A stretch of 64,000 nt of DNA from Oopsacas minuta (lineage: Eukaryota > Porifera > Hexactinellida > Lyssacinosida > Leucopsacidae), in contig JAKMXF010000306.1 in assembly GCA_024704765.1 (NCBI GenBank), forward strand, positions 62,001-126,000, written 5' to 3'. Under the pieces are notes generated by a model. That model worked only from the letters and a program-made list of their open reading frames with translations, was not told the DNA's origin and searched no databases. Within the stretch, counting starts at the first letter, position 1. Each line of letters begins with the position of its first letter. The translations under genes were made by a program, and so were the position numbers. This document shows, piece by piece, positions 42,854 through 56,125 of this stretch.

Positions 42854-44250
42854 ATGGCGTCAAATGAATCAATTTCCAGTTGTAAGAATCATATTCTCAA
42901 AGAGCAGGGTGATTTCTCAGAATCATCACAATTTTCAGTTTCAGAGGATATCTCCTATATTTCATCACCTCCTGTGATGAATATACGAGGCAAGGTAGTA
43001 TCCAGAGGTGGTCCTCTGGTTACTACCTTGCCTTTATGTCCTCGTCAATCTGAATCTACATCTCTTACAGCAGTTAGACAAACTTCCCCAGGGATTCCCA
43101 AACATTCACCTCACTTGGACTGTCTCATACAACATCTCAAGATCAAAGTTTTATTCATTTGACAAATGCATGGTACGTCCTTGAAAGCGTCGCATCTATG
43201 GAAATATGTGTACAACTTGTAGACCATCTCTTCCAGGTGTGCAAGACCCAACAATCCTGCTTTTCCCAAACCGCCTAGAGCAAAGAATCGCAAATACCTA
43301 AAGTTACCCACAGAGGCTACATTGCTAATTTTCGCATTCCCCCAATAATGCATTCCAAACCTATGTTACTACTTTCATTTTCAGGAGAAAAGAGAAATAT
43401 ACAGATCAACTGGTATGACAATTCTTGATGTTCGCATCATAGTAGAGGTATTCTCTACCTTTCATTGCTGCGAATGTGTTAGAGTCTTTCCCTTTATCAA
43501 GAAAAATGGTTTCATGAATTCATATTTACAAAGAATGGATTCTTCCATTCCAGTAGGGTGTTATGGCTGTAGACTCTGCTGGTATTTCGTGGCGGAATTT
43601 TCCAAACTATCTACAATATTTTACATGCCCCCACCTCTTCAGAGCATGTCATATCTATATCTGAACTGTCTGAAAGCTGTTACAAAAGTTTTAGTAGGGA
43701 CTGTCATGTCTGATGCCACTAACAGCTACGCCAAAGATCAGACTGTGAAGTATCACTTGATTCTAACGCTACCAACTTAATAGTCACCTTCGAAAGCTCC
43801 TGGAAGACCAGAGGATTCTATTCCAACACGAGCCGTCTCTATGAGAAGTACTCTATCTGGACAGAGGAAAGATGGAAAGATCAGTCATTCGAGTACGAGA
43901 GGTGGTTAGAACGTCATAAGCCAAACTGCAATCGTAACTGCGCTAGATCTTCTCAGGGTATGGAGCCAGAAATAGCCAACAGGATTTGGGGATGCTGCTT
44001 GAGAAGAATCACCTGGCATAGTCGGTTTTGTCAGATATAGAAATTCAAGAAGTTTTCACCCGTGGAAGAACTAAATCCATACAATCTTGTGAAGATTCTA
44101 AAAGAGGAACATAAGACGGATGTAGTCCAGCGCGTCTAAAGAAAAGAATTACGAAGAATAATACTCTTGTAGAACACGCACTACCTGAATGGAATACTGA
44201 TTATATCGCAGCAAATTTCTCTACTGTGATCTATCACACCGTGGTTTAGC
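42854..44250 (+). pseudogene. Mutator-like transposase relic
   Basis: Frame-hopping homology to the Mutator-like transposase family that precedes the catalytic domain with a MPPP block and a SSG-ME-EGA.RIW block. Here these read FSKLSTIFYMPPPLQS with VGTVMSDATNSYAKD (about 43600-43740), and CARSSQGMEPEIANRIWG (about 43935-43995), followed by LNPYNLVKILKEEH. The first 300 bp (42854-43162) are open and include GIPKHSPHLDCLIQHLKIKV, shared with the fragment at 40890-41100. The C-terminal half of the transposase is not recognised. Many stops and frame changes. Confidence 0.55.
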
Positions 44251-44408
44251 ATCAATCAAGCTGTAATCTTCTCTACATATACTAGTTGATCATGTGGCAG
44301 GGGATCATTCGGGTTGTCCTACTGGAGAGAATTCATGATGTCCGTGGAGAAACCCATCAGGTTCAGCACTTGATGTTCTGACAATCTTCAAACTAATTGA
44401 CATAAATA

Positions 44409-45430
44409 CAGGGACGTCGCCACGAGGGGGGCAACCCCTCTGGTTACCCATTGCCCTAGGCATGCCACCGGAGCTCCTTGGCTTAAATTGCAAACTGGAA
44501 AATTTCGGCTCACTTCGCTCGCATCTTAACCGCAATAATATTTAATCTCACCCATACATACGCAATATAGCTTGTATTGATCTACCGAACTAGTTGGTAC
44601 TTTCGAGTGTTTATATAATAAGCAAATGCAGTGTTTTCCAGGCCGTTTTGGTATATCGGCCCGGGATTCCTTCAGTTGTTAAAAAAATATAGGCACCCAT
44701 TGCAATACTGGATCACTATGTTAATGTATAGTTAGCACACTAATAAGTAGAATTGACCATACAAGTGATAATATCAAGAATTATCGTACTATTTTTCCGG
44801 TCGATGCCTCCAATGATATAATTATTGATGACTTCTCGTTGTTTGTTTAAAGATTTCACTATTTATTCCTTAAATATAACTGAGAAACTGTTTCAAGATT
44901 CAAACCTACTTAGCAGTGCAAAGGTAATTAATGTGGTAGCTATTATGGCTTATTGTCCAGGTCTACGCCCCGTCACAACTGGAAGACCTACAGCACCCCA
45001 GAACCCCTGCTGCAATAGCATCGTGCATAACTGACTGTGGCCCCCAAATATTCTCCGAGCTACACATCATTACTCTACCAGAATAAACAACTTTCTGGTG
45101 CAATTGCAGACCAAACGTTATTTCTCTCAATTGTTTGGCTCTTGAACCTTAGCGATTGTTTACAACGCCCGTAGGCTTTGAAATCTGTGGTGCATAAATT
45201 CAATCTGGTAGGAAACATCTAGAACTTGTTGGCAACAAGATTGATTTTGTGCCCTCATATATCAAAGCAACATGAGACAACTGCCCCGCTGGATGGTTCT
45301 ACCCAATTAAATTTTATAGATCCGCCACTGAACATGCTCCTGCTAAACCCGTGAAACACCTTCCCCATCGTCCTGCATCTTAGAAACTCCGTACCTCCCC
45401 CCAAGGCGAAAAATCCTGGCGAAGTCCCTG
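44409..45430. mobile_element. Non-autonomous hAT-like element, 1022 bp
   Basis: The left end CAGGGACGTCGCCACGAGG and the reverse-complemented right end CAGGGACTTCGCCAGGATT are inverted repeats. Flanking 8-mers CATAAATA and CATAGAAA agree at six of eight, so a decayed 8-bp duplication is likely. No recognisable coding region inside. Confidence 0.6.
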
Positions 45431-48400
45431 CATAGAAAGGTGAAAGAAGTATCCAATACTTATGCGACAGAAGAATTCTGTAGCCATCTATCATTAGAAC
45501 TGACTCAAAATGCTAATGAATCCTTACATAACACTATATGGAGTCCCCGCCCCAAAAGCAAGTATTAATCACCTCAATCTATTTAGGATTATTACTGCTA
45601 TCGCTGTCCCAACCTTTAATGAATTGGAACTTTCACTATTCGGAATCCTAACTGACCTTGGTCTGTCTCTCTTTTGGCGGACTTATACTGCATTTCTGAA
45701 ACGAGATACTGGTCAGATTATTCTCGATGAGCTCAGAAGAAGTCCAATTATCAAAGACGAAGAAGAAGAGCCAGGCAATTCAAGCAACAAAGAGAGTTCC
45801 CTGTTGAAAGTAAAAGGCGGAAGAAGCTATAAAGGGAGGCAGTTTGGGGTTGAGAATTCCCAAAAAGAAGTGTCTCGGCTCTTTGACGGATCGGTATAAC
45901 ATGTAGAGGAGGTACTGCAGTGGAGAGAAGTACGAGGGAGCGTGGCGTTTCTCCTGTTTCCACATGGTCTTCTAGCTCAACCAGCAGCTCTGACGAGTCG
46001 GATACCCTATGCAGTATATCCCACAAGAATGAACCAGAACTTGTGACAAAGAGGAAACTTTGAAAGAATCAATCCGATTGGGTATAATGTGAGAACGGCT
46101 CTGAATGGGTTCATTACAATTATGCTGACGTAGACATTCAGGCGTGTCTAAAGTCTCTTTTAATGTGATACGTGTTCTTGAAAGGTATTATCATTAGCTT
46201 TTAAATCTAACCACTTGTGATCGACAAAGTGAATTTTTTCGGATATCGGTATTCAACAGAAATCGAATAGTTGTTCCGAACGTTGTTTAAGGCTAAATTA
46301 TTTCCTAATTATTGGTGGCCTAGCTGTATCAAATCTTTTTTTAATTATTCGGTAATATCCGGCCATAATATTCAGTGTAAATCTATTTTGATCACTACTA
46401 CTACCCACGGTTAAAGTTATACCTTGCATGAATTAGTGGTTACCAGATGATACCTAGATCTTACTACGAGTATACATGCCAAATATGGTGTCTTAATATC
46501 TAAAGGTATGGACAGAAGATAAATAAGATAATAAGGAACACCAGAAGATCAACGGACACGAAATGTTCGCAGGCCGTATAGAGCAAGCGCGCGCAGTCTA
46601 CTTCTACCATTCAATAATAAATTTGTAAAGGGCCGAAGACAGCTAGAAAAAGCCTTCTTTAGGAGCTAGCAGAAGCAGCGCATGAAGGGCGATTTTCGGC
46701 TAGTAATGGTTAAAATACATCTCGAATTTTTCATTATCTATCAGTTTGAGTCAAGAGACCATCCAAACTGTAATTACTTTACCGAAGATATTTGGAGAAT
46801 GAAAAAAGATCGACGACTGCGATGCGAGTAGATTAATCTCGGTTATGTTTGGCCCAGCTTTATTAAAACATGGTTAGACTAAGCTAGCAAGTATAATTTT
46901 GCACAAACCATATGTTGGTTAATGTAAATGTAAGATTTCGATGGAAGAGAATTTTTAATCTGATTCTCTGGAGCCTTGTTAGGGTAACTCTAACATAGCT
47001 GCTTGGTAGACGTCCTCTCACCTCTTCATGGTTACCGGATCAACTAGATAATGTTATTAAGCAGAGTTGGGTATACATTATTATGAATCGCTAAATTGTC
47101 ATAAATGTTTTATCAGTTGTAGGGAATATATCATAAAAAATACAGTAAACCAGCTCAATGACTCTTCTAGTCAACGATTTCAAAAAGTGAGGAAATAGAT
47201 TGAGTTTCAGCATCTAGTAGGGTTAATGAACGAACAACAAATCAAGTCGCAAAATTGACAAGTACGTACTGTGAAAATGATCTGGTAGTTGAATTGTGGA
47301 ACATAGATACATTTAGCGTGGAGCATCATTAATAATATATACAACCACATTTCATGAATATGCATTCTGCATAACCAAAAATTTGGAACCATAATCCGAT
47401 ACATGTTGTTAATTAATAAGTTGATTTAGCATTTAGGACCATGGATTAGATCCATAACATATATTTTGCAGTTGCTGAAGAGAAAATGTCCAATATAGTG
47501 ATAGTATTATGACTCTGTATATATTGGAAGACAACACCCAGATGCAAACAAAAACTACTCATTCCTAAAAGTATGATTTCTGAAAGAATTTTTTATATAT
47601 GCTGCATTGCCATTCCTTAACGCAATAGGACTCAGATATACGTTTACTGGGCGTCTGAACTCTTGGTACCCACTTTTCATTACGATAATACCAAAGCACA
47701 TTTCACGAAACCCTCAAGAATCTCCTTGGAGAAACCCTATTATTCATGTTTTTGTTATTTTTTGCTTAATGCATTTTCTTGGGATATATACATGATGATA
47801 TATAAATTGATCCACTGAGATAATTGAGTTCCAGGATTGGATTGATGATTGGATCAATCCGATTTTTTGGTTAGGAATCCAGTCTTATCAGTACCAAATA
47901 GGGTTGAATATGATGATAGGTTGGAAAGTTATGGGCGTCTCTATACGATAGCAGCTGATTATAGAATATTTCAAACTCCTGATCATTTCCTATTATGCAT
48001 AAAATCGTGGATTCCATCCTATTCCGCTTTACCGATTTTGTTTACTGATTGATAATTGAACATTTTTGTCGGTTGCAATTTATTGTCTCAATTGTTTATG
48101 GATGTTGTTCATTATGATCGTACTTAATTTATATATTCTCATTATCAACTACATTTAAACTGATTACTTTTTCTCATCTAACTTTTCTACAAAATTTGGA
48201 CGGTCTATTGAATATATTGTAATGTTTTACTAAATTATTTGAATTATATGTTGCTATCAGCTATATTTTACAATATATCCAATTCACTATTCAATTCTGT
48301 CTAAAATCTAGAATAGAGTGCAATACTCTAATCTCTTTGTAAGGATAGCAGTTCGACTTGTAGGCTTGCAGATGCAGTATCAATTTCAAATATAATTAAA

Positions 48401-48537
48401 TTGGATATTAAGTCAAACTGAGATGTATATTCCTTCATCAATAAATTCATACATCTAAAACGCCCGTTAGCAGGAGAAGATATCATCCATTTCCCATTAT
48501 TAAAATCTGTAGGAATGGTTTGCCGATGAGTACAGGA
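45431..48537. other. Intergenic, unrecognised
   Basis: An open frame at 45510-45899 has an acidic/lysine-rich tail but matches nothing I know. It may be debris of the Mutator-like element upstream. The remainder (46000-48537) is AT-rich. A GCCGTATAGAGCAAGCGCG stretch at 46574 echoes the family B motif, and a short hairpin GGATTGAT..ATCAATCC lies at 47837-47860. Confidence 0.35.
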
Positions 48538-49433
48538 CTACATCCCATCAGTTGATCTCCTGATAGAGCAATTTAAAGAACGCTTCGTTGATATTTGTAG
48601 ATGTGTTTCTAAAAGATCAGGATTCGTTGTTTGCCCCTTTCTCAATCTCTTCTTCACGCTTCCCCAAGAACTTTCTATCCCTTGAGTATGCACTCCTGTG
48701 TGAGGATCCACAAAATTCTGAGAGTGATTGATTGTGTGATGAACATAAGTAGTGTGTTGTAGGATGGCATATGAAGCCCACTCATTAGAGTGTATCGTAG
48801 TTCCAGGTAGAATATATTGTTGGATTATTGGAGGCAGAGTTGCAATAGTACGGTTAGTCACAACTACCATGACAGCTTTATTAGTACCCGTTTCAAACAT
48901 GCCAAATACCCATTGGCCAGTTAGAAGTCTCCCACGATTGTATTCCCGCTTTCTGAATTTGCACTCGTCTATCTCGACAATCGTACCAGATCCTCCGATC
49001 GGTTCGGGATTAACAATGAGATCTTCAATACAGACATCTCTCGTGAAGTTCTTACAATCTTCAACTGTGTTTGGACTCCAGCCTAACTGTTTCTCCAAGA
49101 ACATGTGCGCCTGTATATCTTCCGACCAGTAGTACAGAAACTTGAGCATTTTAGGAAGGGGTATATTAGAAGCCTCAAAAATGAACCGTGTCGAATGGAA
49201 CAAATCTTCTTACAACCTGCAACAGGACATCTCCAGATATAGCCTGGATGTCGAGGATATGGCCCTTCACGCAGCAACTTCCCACAAGTACATACCATTA
49301 CACTAGCCAACAGGCCACACTTCCTGAACCAAGTTAGTGTCGCGTTATCAAATTGTGCCGTCAGAATTACTTCATCAATTTTCAAATTTGCTAAGATACC
49401 AAGAACTATATACCATAACAGTTGTGTGTTCAT
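48538..49433 (-). pseudogene. Merlin (ISXO2-like) transposase with lost catalytic Asp
   Basis: A transposase of the IS1016/ISXO2-like DDE family, which in animals is the Merlin superfamily. The N-terminal zinc-ribbon part (49433-49200) has CTCGKLLREG and WRCPVAGCKK. A one-base frame change in a T run near 49190 leads into EASNIPLPKMLKFLYYWSED, then the first Asp in TIVEIDECKFRKR, GRLLTGQWVFGM, and the last acidic residue in THTQGIESSWGSVKKRL. The second Asp position reads TIHSNEWASY where family members have HSDEW, a GAT to AAT change. The frameshift and the Asp-to-Asn change both argue that it is inactive. I could not find its inverted repeats. Confidence 0.88.
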
Positions 49434-49710
49434 TTCTCAATTACTTATGCATTTGCCTTTCGTGTATATATATATTGAGTATCATAACCTTAGCAACAAT
49501 ACAAGATGTTTGGAATTGGTTGAATATTTATTTGTATATAATACCACAACAACGGTGATGCAGTTTAACGACTACCAATTTGCATACCTATAACCTTTTA
49601 GAAATTTGTGGTTAATGGAAAGCCATATTGATATCTTTGGAGCATGTTAGTTAAGATACTTTTAGAATGCAATTAGGAATGTGTTCAATTTGGAAATAGA
49701 AATAATCCTT

Positions 49711-49814
49711 ACAGTAGAAACCGCTTTAATCTAACAATTTATTGGTAACAGAAAAGGGTTAGAAAAGTCTAATAGTTAGAATAGCCCGGTGTTAGAAAAC
49801 ACCGCTTTGACTGT
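49711..49814. mobile_element. 104-bp Tigger-type MITE
   Basis: The left end CAGTAGAAACCGCTTTAATC and reverse-complemented right end CAGTCAAAGCGGTGTTTTCT, followed by TAAC on both arms, with TA at 49709-49710 and 49815-49816. Same end type as the 416-bp element at 2396. Confidence 0.75.
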
Positions 49815-51071
49815 ATCTAGATGTAGTACAAATATTGTTTTTGAGATAATTATCACAACAAACCGAGAAGGGATAGGTATTTCGATATTGTTGAGGAGAT
49901 TAGTCGAGGAATCAAAATGCTATTACTTCAGTGAAATACGAAATATGAGCCTTACTAAACTTTCGTAAGTATTTTAAGCTGGACAAACCAGTTTCTATTT
50001 ACCATGCCTCAACATTTCTAGATTTTGCCAATCTACAAAAGAATATTAAATGAAATGCCTCCTCAACCCCTAACTTCTAAAGATTTCTAATTTAAATGTT
50101 GGTGGCAGATCATTTAAAGTATTAGATGAGAGTCACAACATAAATTTCTTAATACATATACATTTCATAGTGACCGCAAAATAAGATGAAAATTAAAAGC
50201 CATATACGTTCGTTTGCTTGTTTTCTATAACAGATCAATTCTATGTTTATTTGAATAGTATATTTGGTCAACAATTATCAATACTATACATAATTATTAG
50301 AGTTATGCAGTGATAATTTAATTGAAAGTGATAGCAATTAGAGATACGTCTAATAAATAACATAAAAAAACAAAAGACATATCCAATGTCTCTCACACAT
50401 ACTAGTCAACCGTACTATTTTTGGCTGAGGTCCCGATTTTTGGGACATATGTTAGGAGTTATGTCCCGCGAAAAGGTTCCAAAAGGAGAATTATCCTGCT
50501 TTTCAGTGCTTAGGACTAATATTAATATGTTATGTCCCGCTAAAATACTCCTTATTTCCCGTTGTTTCCTTTCAGACGTAAACATGTACGCTATCACCAT
50601 AATTATTACGAGCAACTGCTTTATTTTCTAACGCAACATTGTGATAACTCTATTCTCACAATGTACGAACATAGTAACACCTGTCGAATTTGACCACGTC
50701 TGCCCCACCCTCTCGTAGGCCTGTTAACAGGCTGTAAGCTGTTGCAGTGTTGCAAACAAGATTATATAACGAAGTTATTAGAATTACAATACTAATCATG
50801 AACTAGTTAGCTTCATTTTGCACTCTTACGTTTTGATAATTGACAGCATTGTTCTGAAGTATTGGTAATAATTATGATTGCTTGTTATTTTGTAATTGGC
50901 ATTCCTGTTCAGGATTCTCAATAATGTAAGTCACTATGCAATGATGTTAGAAGGCACATTGCTATGGCTATAGATAGTAACTAGAATCAGTGTTAATTGA
51001 TTTGATGACTAATACAATTTCGCCCATAGACTTTGGCTTAGTAGTGTAATTTAGCTCTAACCTTTTCAATT
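49815..51071. other. Intergenic, no gene seen
   Basis: An open frame at 50386-50631 has short internal echoes (TATGTCCCGCGAAAAG and TATGTCCCGCTAAAAT about 70 bp apart), suggesting repeat origin rather than a gene. A small hairpin ACATTGTGA..TCACAATGT lies at 50636-50664. Confidence 0.35.
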
Positions 51072-52500
51072 GTGCACCGATTTGTACGTGCTAAAGTGGA
51101 ATCATCATCATTCAGCGAGTACGATCAGGTTAGAATATGTGCGTTTCACATTTCGGATGAAAAGTTCGAGGGATGCAATTCTACAGTAGTAACAAATAAA
51201 CATAGAATTATTTACCAAGATTTGGAATCTGCTCGCAGACCCGTTTCTCACGATGTCTCCTTGCCTGTCCTCACTCCTACCTTATATGGATATGATTCTC
51301 TTTCTGATGTTGTAGATACTCTGTCATAATCAATGGACGAATATTCTATTGGTTCAGAATACGTCCCTGAAGTTAGTAATTTAGCGCCCCAACCTTCACA
51401 CAAGGTAAATTGAATGACCTTATCAGGGATCTTGATTTGTCGGAAGAGAAGGCAGAATTTCTTGCATCAAGGCTTCAACAAAAGAATTTACTCAACAAGA
51501 ATATTATAGTGTACCATTACCGTAAACGAAATTTTGATTTGACTCAATATTTTACAGTTGAGGGTCCTCTCTGTTATTCTAATGATATCGACGGGCTGTT
51601 TTTAATTTGTCACAGGAACATTCATCTTCTGATTGGCGCCCATATATTGATTCATCGAAACGTAGCTTGAAAGCCGTTTTATTGCATAACGGAAATAACA
51701 TCCTGTAATTCCAATTGTTCACTTTGTACATCTTAAAGAGTCCTATATAAACCTGGAAGAAGTTTGGTAGCGATCAATTATAGAATACACAGATGGAATA
51801 TATGTGGGGATCTTAAGGTCATTGGTCTGTTAATGGGATTGCAACAAGGATTTACCAAATATTGTTGCTTTCTCTGTTTATAGGACAGTCGTGCAACAAT
51901 AGATCATTATAAAAAGCGTGATTGGCCCAAGAGAACAAATTTTAAAGTAGGAACATCCAATATTGAATATACACCATTAGTAGATCCTAATAATATCTTT
52001 TTGCCACCACTTCATATAAACCTCGGATTGATGAAAACTTTCGTCAAAACAATGAGTAAAACAAATCCTACAGGGGTCGCTATATGCTGAGAAATTTCCC
52101 AAACTAAGTGATGCCAAGCTTAAAGGGGGTGTATTTATTGGACCGCAAGTTAGGGAAGTTCTCAAGGATGAAGATTTTGACAATATATTTTCCGCTAAGG
52201 AATTCACAGCTTGGAAATCTTTCAAATGGATTAGTGTGAAAATTTTAGGTAATATGAAGTCAACAGGGTATATAGAGGGAGTAAACAACTTAATTCGATC
52301 ATATGAAAACATGAGATGCTGTATGTCATTGAAATCACACTTTTTGCACTCCCATCTTGATATTTTGCCCGAAACACATGGTGCTGTAAGCGATGAACAG
52401 GGCGAACGATTTCACCAAGACATTCTCAGAATGGAAAATTGATATCAAGGTTTCTGGAATAACCGTATGATGGCGGACTATTGCTGTATGTTATACAGGG
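51072..52500 (+). pseudogene. Conserved repeat-borne ORF of unknown class, disrupted
   Basis: I recognise this as a protein found in many copies across invertebrate genomes, without being able to name its transposon class. Readable blocks in order: DLDLSEEKAEFLASRLQQKN (51437), YYF/CYSNDIDGLF (51570), SSKRSLKAVLLHNGN (51655), GFTKYCCFLCL with a CxxC pair (51850), YTPLVDPNNIFLPPLHINLG (51970), GPQVREVLKDEDFDNIF (52140) and MSLKSHFLHSHLDILPE followed by HGAVSDEQGERFHQD (52325-52420), ending MEN.YQGFWN. Frame changes and stops are frequent, so this copy is dead. The very high copy number of the family suggests a transposon. Confidence 0.6.
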
Positions 52501-54091
52501 ATGAATCCAATAGAGTTTGCAAAAGAAATTCTTATTCTTAACGTTTTTGACGTCTAAATATTTTCCTCTTTGTTTATTCAACTTATATATCTCACAAATG
52601 TGAAAATTTTTAAATTTCCTATTCAAGATAGTTAGATTCTATTTTGATACTCAAATAATTATTGAATTATTCACATTGGGACTCTAATATCAAGTAACAT
52701 TAGTTTGCTGAACAACATTGGCTTTAATTAAGCATGCTAAAATATGTGATATTTCGAACTTGAATTCGGAATTCAAGCTAGAATATTAAAAATGTATATG
52801 TGTTAGAGAGGAATGAAGGGAAGAGTTGAAATCAGCACAAAAAAGTAGTCTAGAAAATACCCATTTTTGCTCGATGGGAATAATATGTGAAAATTTGTTG
52901 ACCTGTGTAATCTTCAAAATGTGGTTAAATACCACGAAATATAATTTTGAAAGTTTCATTGCCTATTCTTGATTGATTTCAAGAGCATGGAAAAACAATA
53001 GTTTTAGAAAATATCTGCAAAGACTAAAAGCCATAATTAGAGGCGTAGAAGGTCACATTTGAGTGGCCCTAGTTTTAGTTTCTAATTTACAGCTAAATGG
53101 ACTTGGTGACAGTTCATAAGACGTTTTCATTACCGCCAGCAAGATTGCAGATGATTAAACTTATGTAGTTACGTGGCTTGAATTATCAATGATTTAACAT
53201 GTAGATTTGATCATACCATCAAGGTAAATATTAGTTTAGACACTCCAATTGCCCAAAACTGATGTATTACAGACTATATAGCATATTCTTTCAAAATATC
53301 CCATTAAGGCATTTCAATAATTCTTCTCGTATCATCAATGATAGCCTTGAGTTTGAGGATATATTGGATAGAAGCGGAATATAATCATTAGATAGTTATT
53401 ATCAAGATATTTTAGTTTCTTTTGACTAGTAGTAGAAAATTGAGACTAAATAATTTTACTTGAAAATACTAAAATGGATTACTTATAACGAACCATATGA
53501 AATATTTCACTCCTTTTCTGGTGAAGTGGCTAGATATTGATTGAAATTCATAGTTTGTGACTAAGTACATCGTTTCATAAATCTTGCATTAAATTAGATA
53601 GAAATTCACACTGGAAATTAGAAAATTTCTCAAATTCTCCCCTTGTTGAAAATAATTTTGACATCATGAATTGCCAATATTTTAACATGTTATATCCATA
53701 AGTATCATATCTACAAATTTATTATAGATCCCACCAAAAACGTGTTAAAAACTCCCTTCCACAAATGTGATCTTTCCTTTCGAATTTTTAACATTGAATT
53801 ACTATTAGTGAAATATTTCGCTATTATAGCTTATATATACATGACTATTTCCACTTAAGCACATTTATTACCCCCATGTAGCTTCTGCTTATTCAGGAAT
53901 GTCAGCTTAATTTTCTTGATCATTTTGGATTTGTTCATGTGGTTCAACAAATATAATTACAAGTACCAAGTCAATACAAACATCACAATCAGAATTCATA
54001 TTCCTGCTTCGCTGATTTCCTTCGCTCAACCCCTGCTTCAATTTTAGTTCACTTTCCTACATCAGTTGTAAGTCAAATTCCGCGTTCCCCA
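52501..54091. other. Intergenic AT-rich stretch, nothing recognised
   Basis: No open frame of interest and no repeat that I could match. Confidence 0.4.
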
Positions 54092-54443
54092 CAGCGGTGT
54101 AGTGCTCAAATTTCTAATGGAGGAGCGCTTATAAAAGACTATATTGCGCAAAAAGTGGTAAAACAAAGTTAGTTTTCGATCAACAAAACATGTTGTAATC
54201 CACATTATGAGTAATAACAATCAAAATTACTTCGAAACAATGTTGTCCTACTTCGGTGTAGATGTTGCCCCATTTAGCGGAGTTGACTTCAGTACGAAAG
54301 AAGGGCAACTGCGGAAAACTTAATCTACCTGTGTTCTAATAAAATAGCAATAATCTATTTAAAGTGAGAAAGAGCCTCTACCCCTTGAATTTGTCTTTGG
54401 GGAGCGCCGCTCGCCCCCCCGCTCCCCCTACACTTCACCGCTG
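54092..54443. mobile_element. hAT-type MITE with perfect 8-bp target duplication
   Basis: 352 bp. The ends CAGCGGTGTAGTG and reverse-complemented CAGCGGTGAAGTG are inverted repeats. GTTCCCCA flanks both sides without a mismatch (54084-54091 and 54444-54451). The right subterminal region (54398-54430) is strikingly GC-rich (GGGGAGCGCCGCTCG). The perfect duplication suggests a recent insertion. Confidence 0.88.
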
Positions 54444-56125
54444 GTTCCCCAATATACCTGTGATTGGGCAATTTATTCAATTATTTTGATATTGAGGGTA
54501 AAATGTAAGCGAAGCGTTCCGAAAATTTACTAATCGTAATTTGAAATAGAAATGGCTACAAACCTTTCTTGTTTTGAGATCATATGTGGCACGAAATATA
54601 GTGTGAGGCTAGTTTCCGATTTCTCTCATTGGCTCTGGTACTACCATGTACTTACTTATCTTGTCTAGTTATTTTTTGTCTCCTTGATAATTTCTACTAT
54701 CACAAGTCTATACATCTATAAGAGGGAGACACTGTTTGACGAAAAGTAGAATGCCGAACACATTATGCACACAGGTAGTTGATCTCTATTATGGCCACAT
54801 TGGCAGGGATGGTGAAAATGCTGTAACGGCTACAAGTTACAGTTGCAATCATTTGAGCTCTCAAGGCTAATATTTTTGCTGTTAGCACACATTTAAAGCT
54901 CCAACAGTCAGGCCCAAGGTTAGTTCTAGCTGGAATATTATATATATATTTAGGTAACAAGTGTTGTTTTAGCAGCCGATTGAGCAGCCCGATTCAAATC
55001 CCCACTAAAACACCTTGTTCTCAAAGAGTATGCATTCTATTTTGAAAAGAACCATACCAGTGTAAAGAAGAAAGTTGGTACATTTCATATCATCACTCAT
55101 AATCACCAAATTTTACATGATGAGTAAGTAATTTTGCATTACATTTGTTGTAGAGCTGTTTTATTAATATCTCCCAGAATAATTGTGATAACAACTTATC
55201 ATTTTGATCATATTTATATCTCAGTTGGTGCATTGTGGATGCCCAATTTGAAATTATAATGATTATTTTTAAAAAGTTATGAACGCCCGAACTTTACATA
55301 GGAATCACATAGATGACTTGTTTTTCTAGATAATTTGTATACTTTGTAGCTATGTATTGATTACTTGAATATTCTTAGTGTAAATTTACTTACCATAACT
55401 AAATTCTCGAGGTCAAATGTATTCCTTCTCAATTTTAGGACCAGTTATGTCAGTTTAGATTTTTGAACTTTGTATTAAATTAAGAATGTAAATATCAATC
55501 AACAAGCATTTGTAACACTGTAATTGATTTATTTCGTTTCTCACGACTTTAATACTTTTGATAATCTTCAACTTTATTTTATTTCAACTTCATTCTTCCA
55601 CAAATTTCTTCATTACAACAGCCTACTAAATTTCATTTCAATTCAATCATATGAGTATCTTCTTAATCCATTTTGTATTGTTACACAGTCAACTCCCGGC
55701 TAAAATTAGATATTTTGAATTCGAAATCAAATTTGAGGCCTGGAGATTTCATTAGAGTATTATATCTCGGTATAACTAGTAGAATTTCTGCTTTCAATTT
55801 TGCTTTTCATCCCAGAGCTGATAATTTTTTTAAGGTCGTAAGCGAATAAGAAATATTTCGGAAGAAAAATGTAGTGAAGAGTGGTCCAGGAAAAAGAAAC
55901 AGTATTGTGGCTATTTGAGGTCGTAAACATATGAATTTCCTCAATTTAATAAAGATAAAACTGTAATATAAGATAAATTAATCCCTATTAAGCGTCAGAA
56001 GTTGTCTACGTTATGTAAGATTTGCAAATCACCAGATATTAAGACTGCGTCAATTATTACTGATGAAGAATTGGGAGAGTCAAGTATAATACGATATATT
56101 ATATCCAGCTTTCGCCCACCACACA

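Noticed and set aside
44305-44535. 76-residue minus-strand ORF with a Gly/Pro-rich section
   Set aside because: It spans the left terminus of a non-autonomous element (44409) and shows no domain; the frame follows GC-rich terminal sequence.
54971-55010. tRNA-like B box (GATTCAAATCCCC) at the outer ends of the palindrome arms
   Set aside because: The flanking bases do not pair as a T-arm stem, and no A box or acceptor stem is present at the right distance; a chance match.
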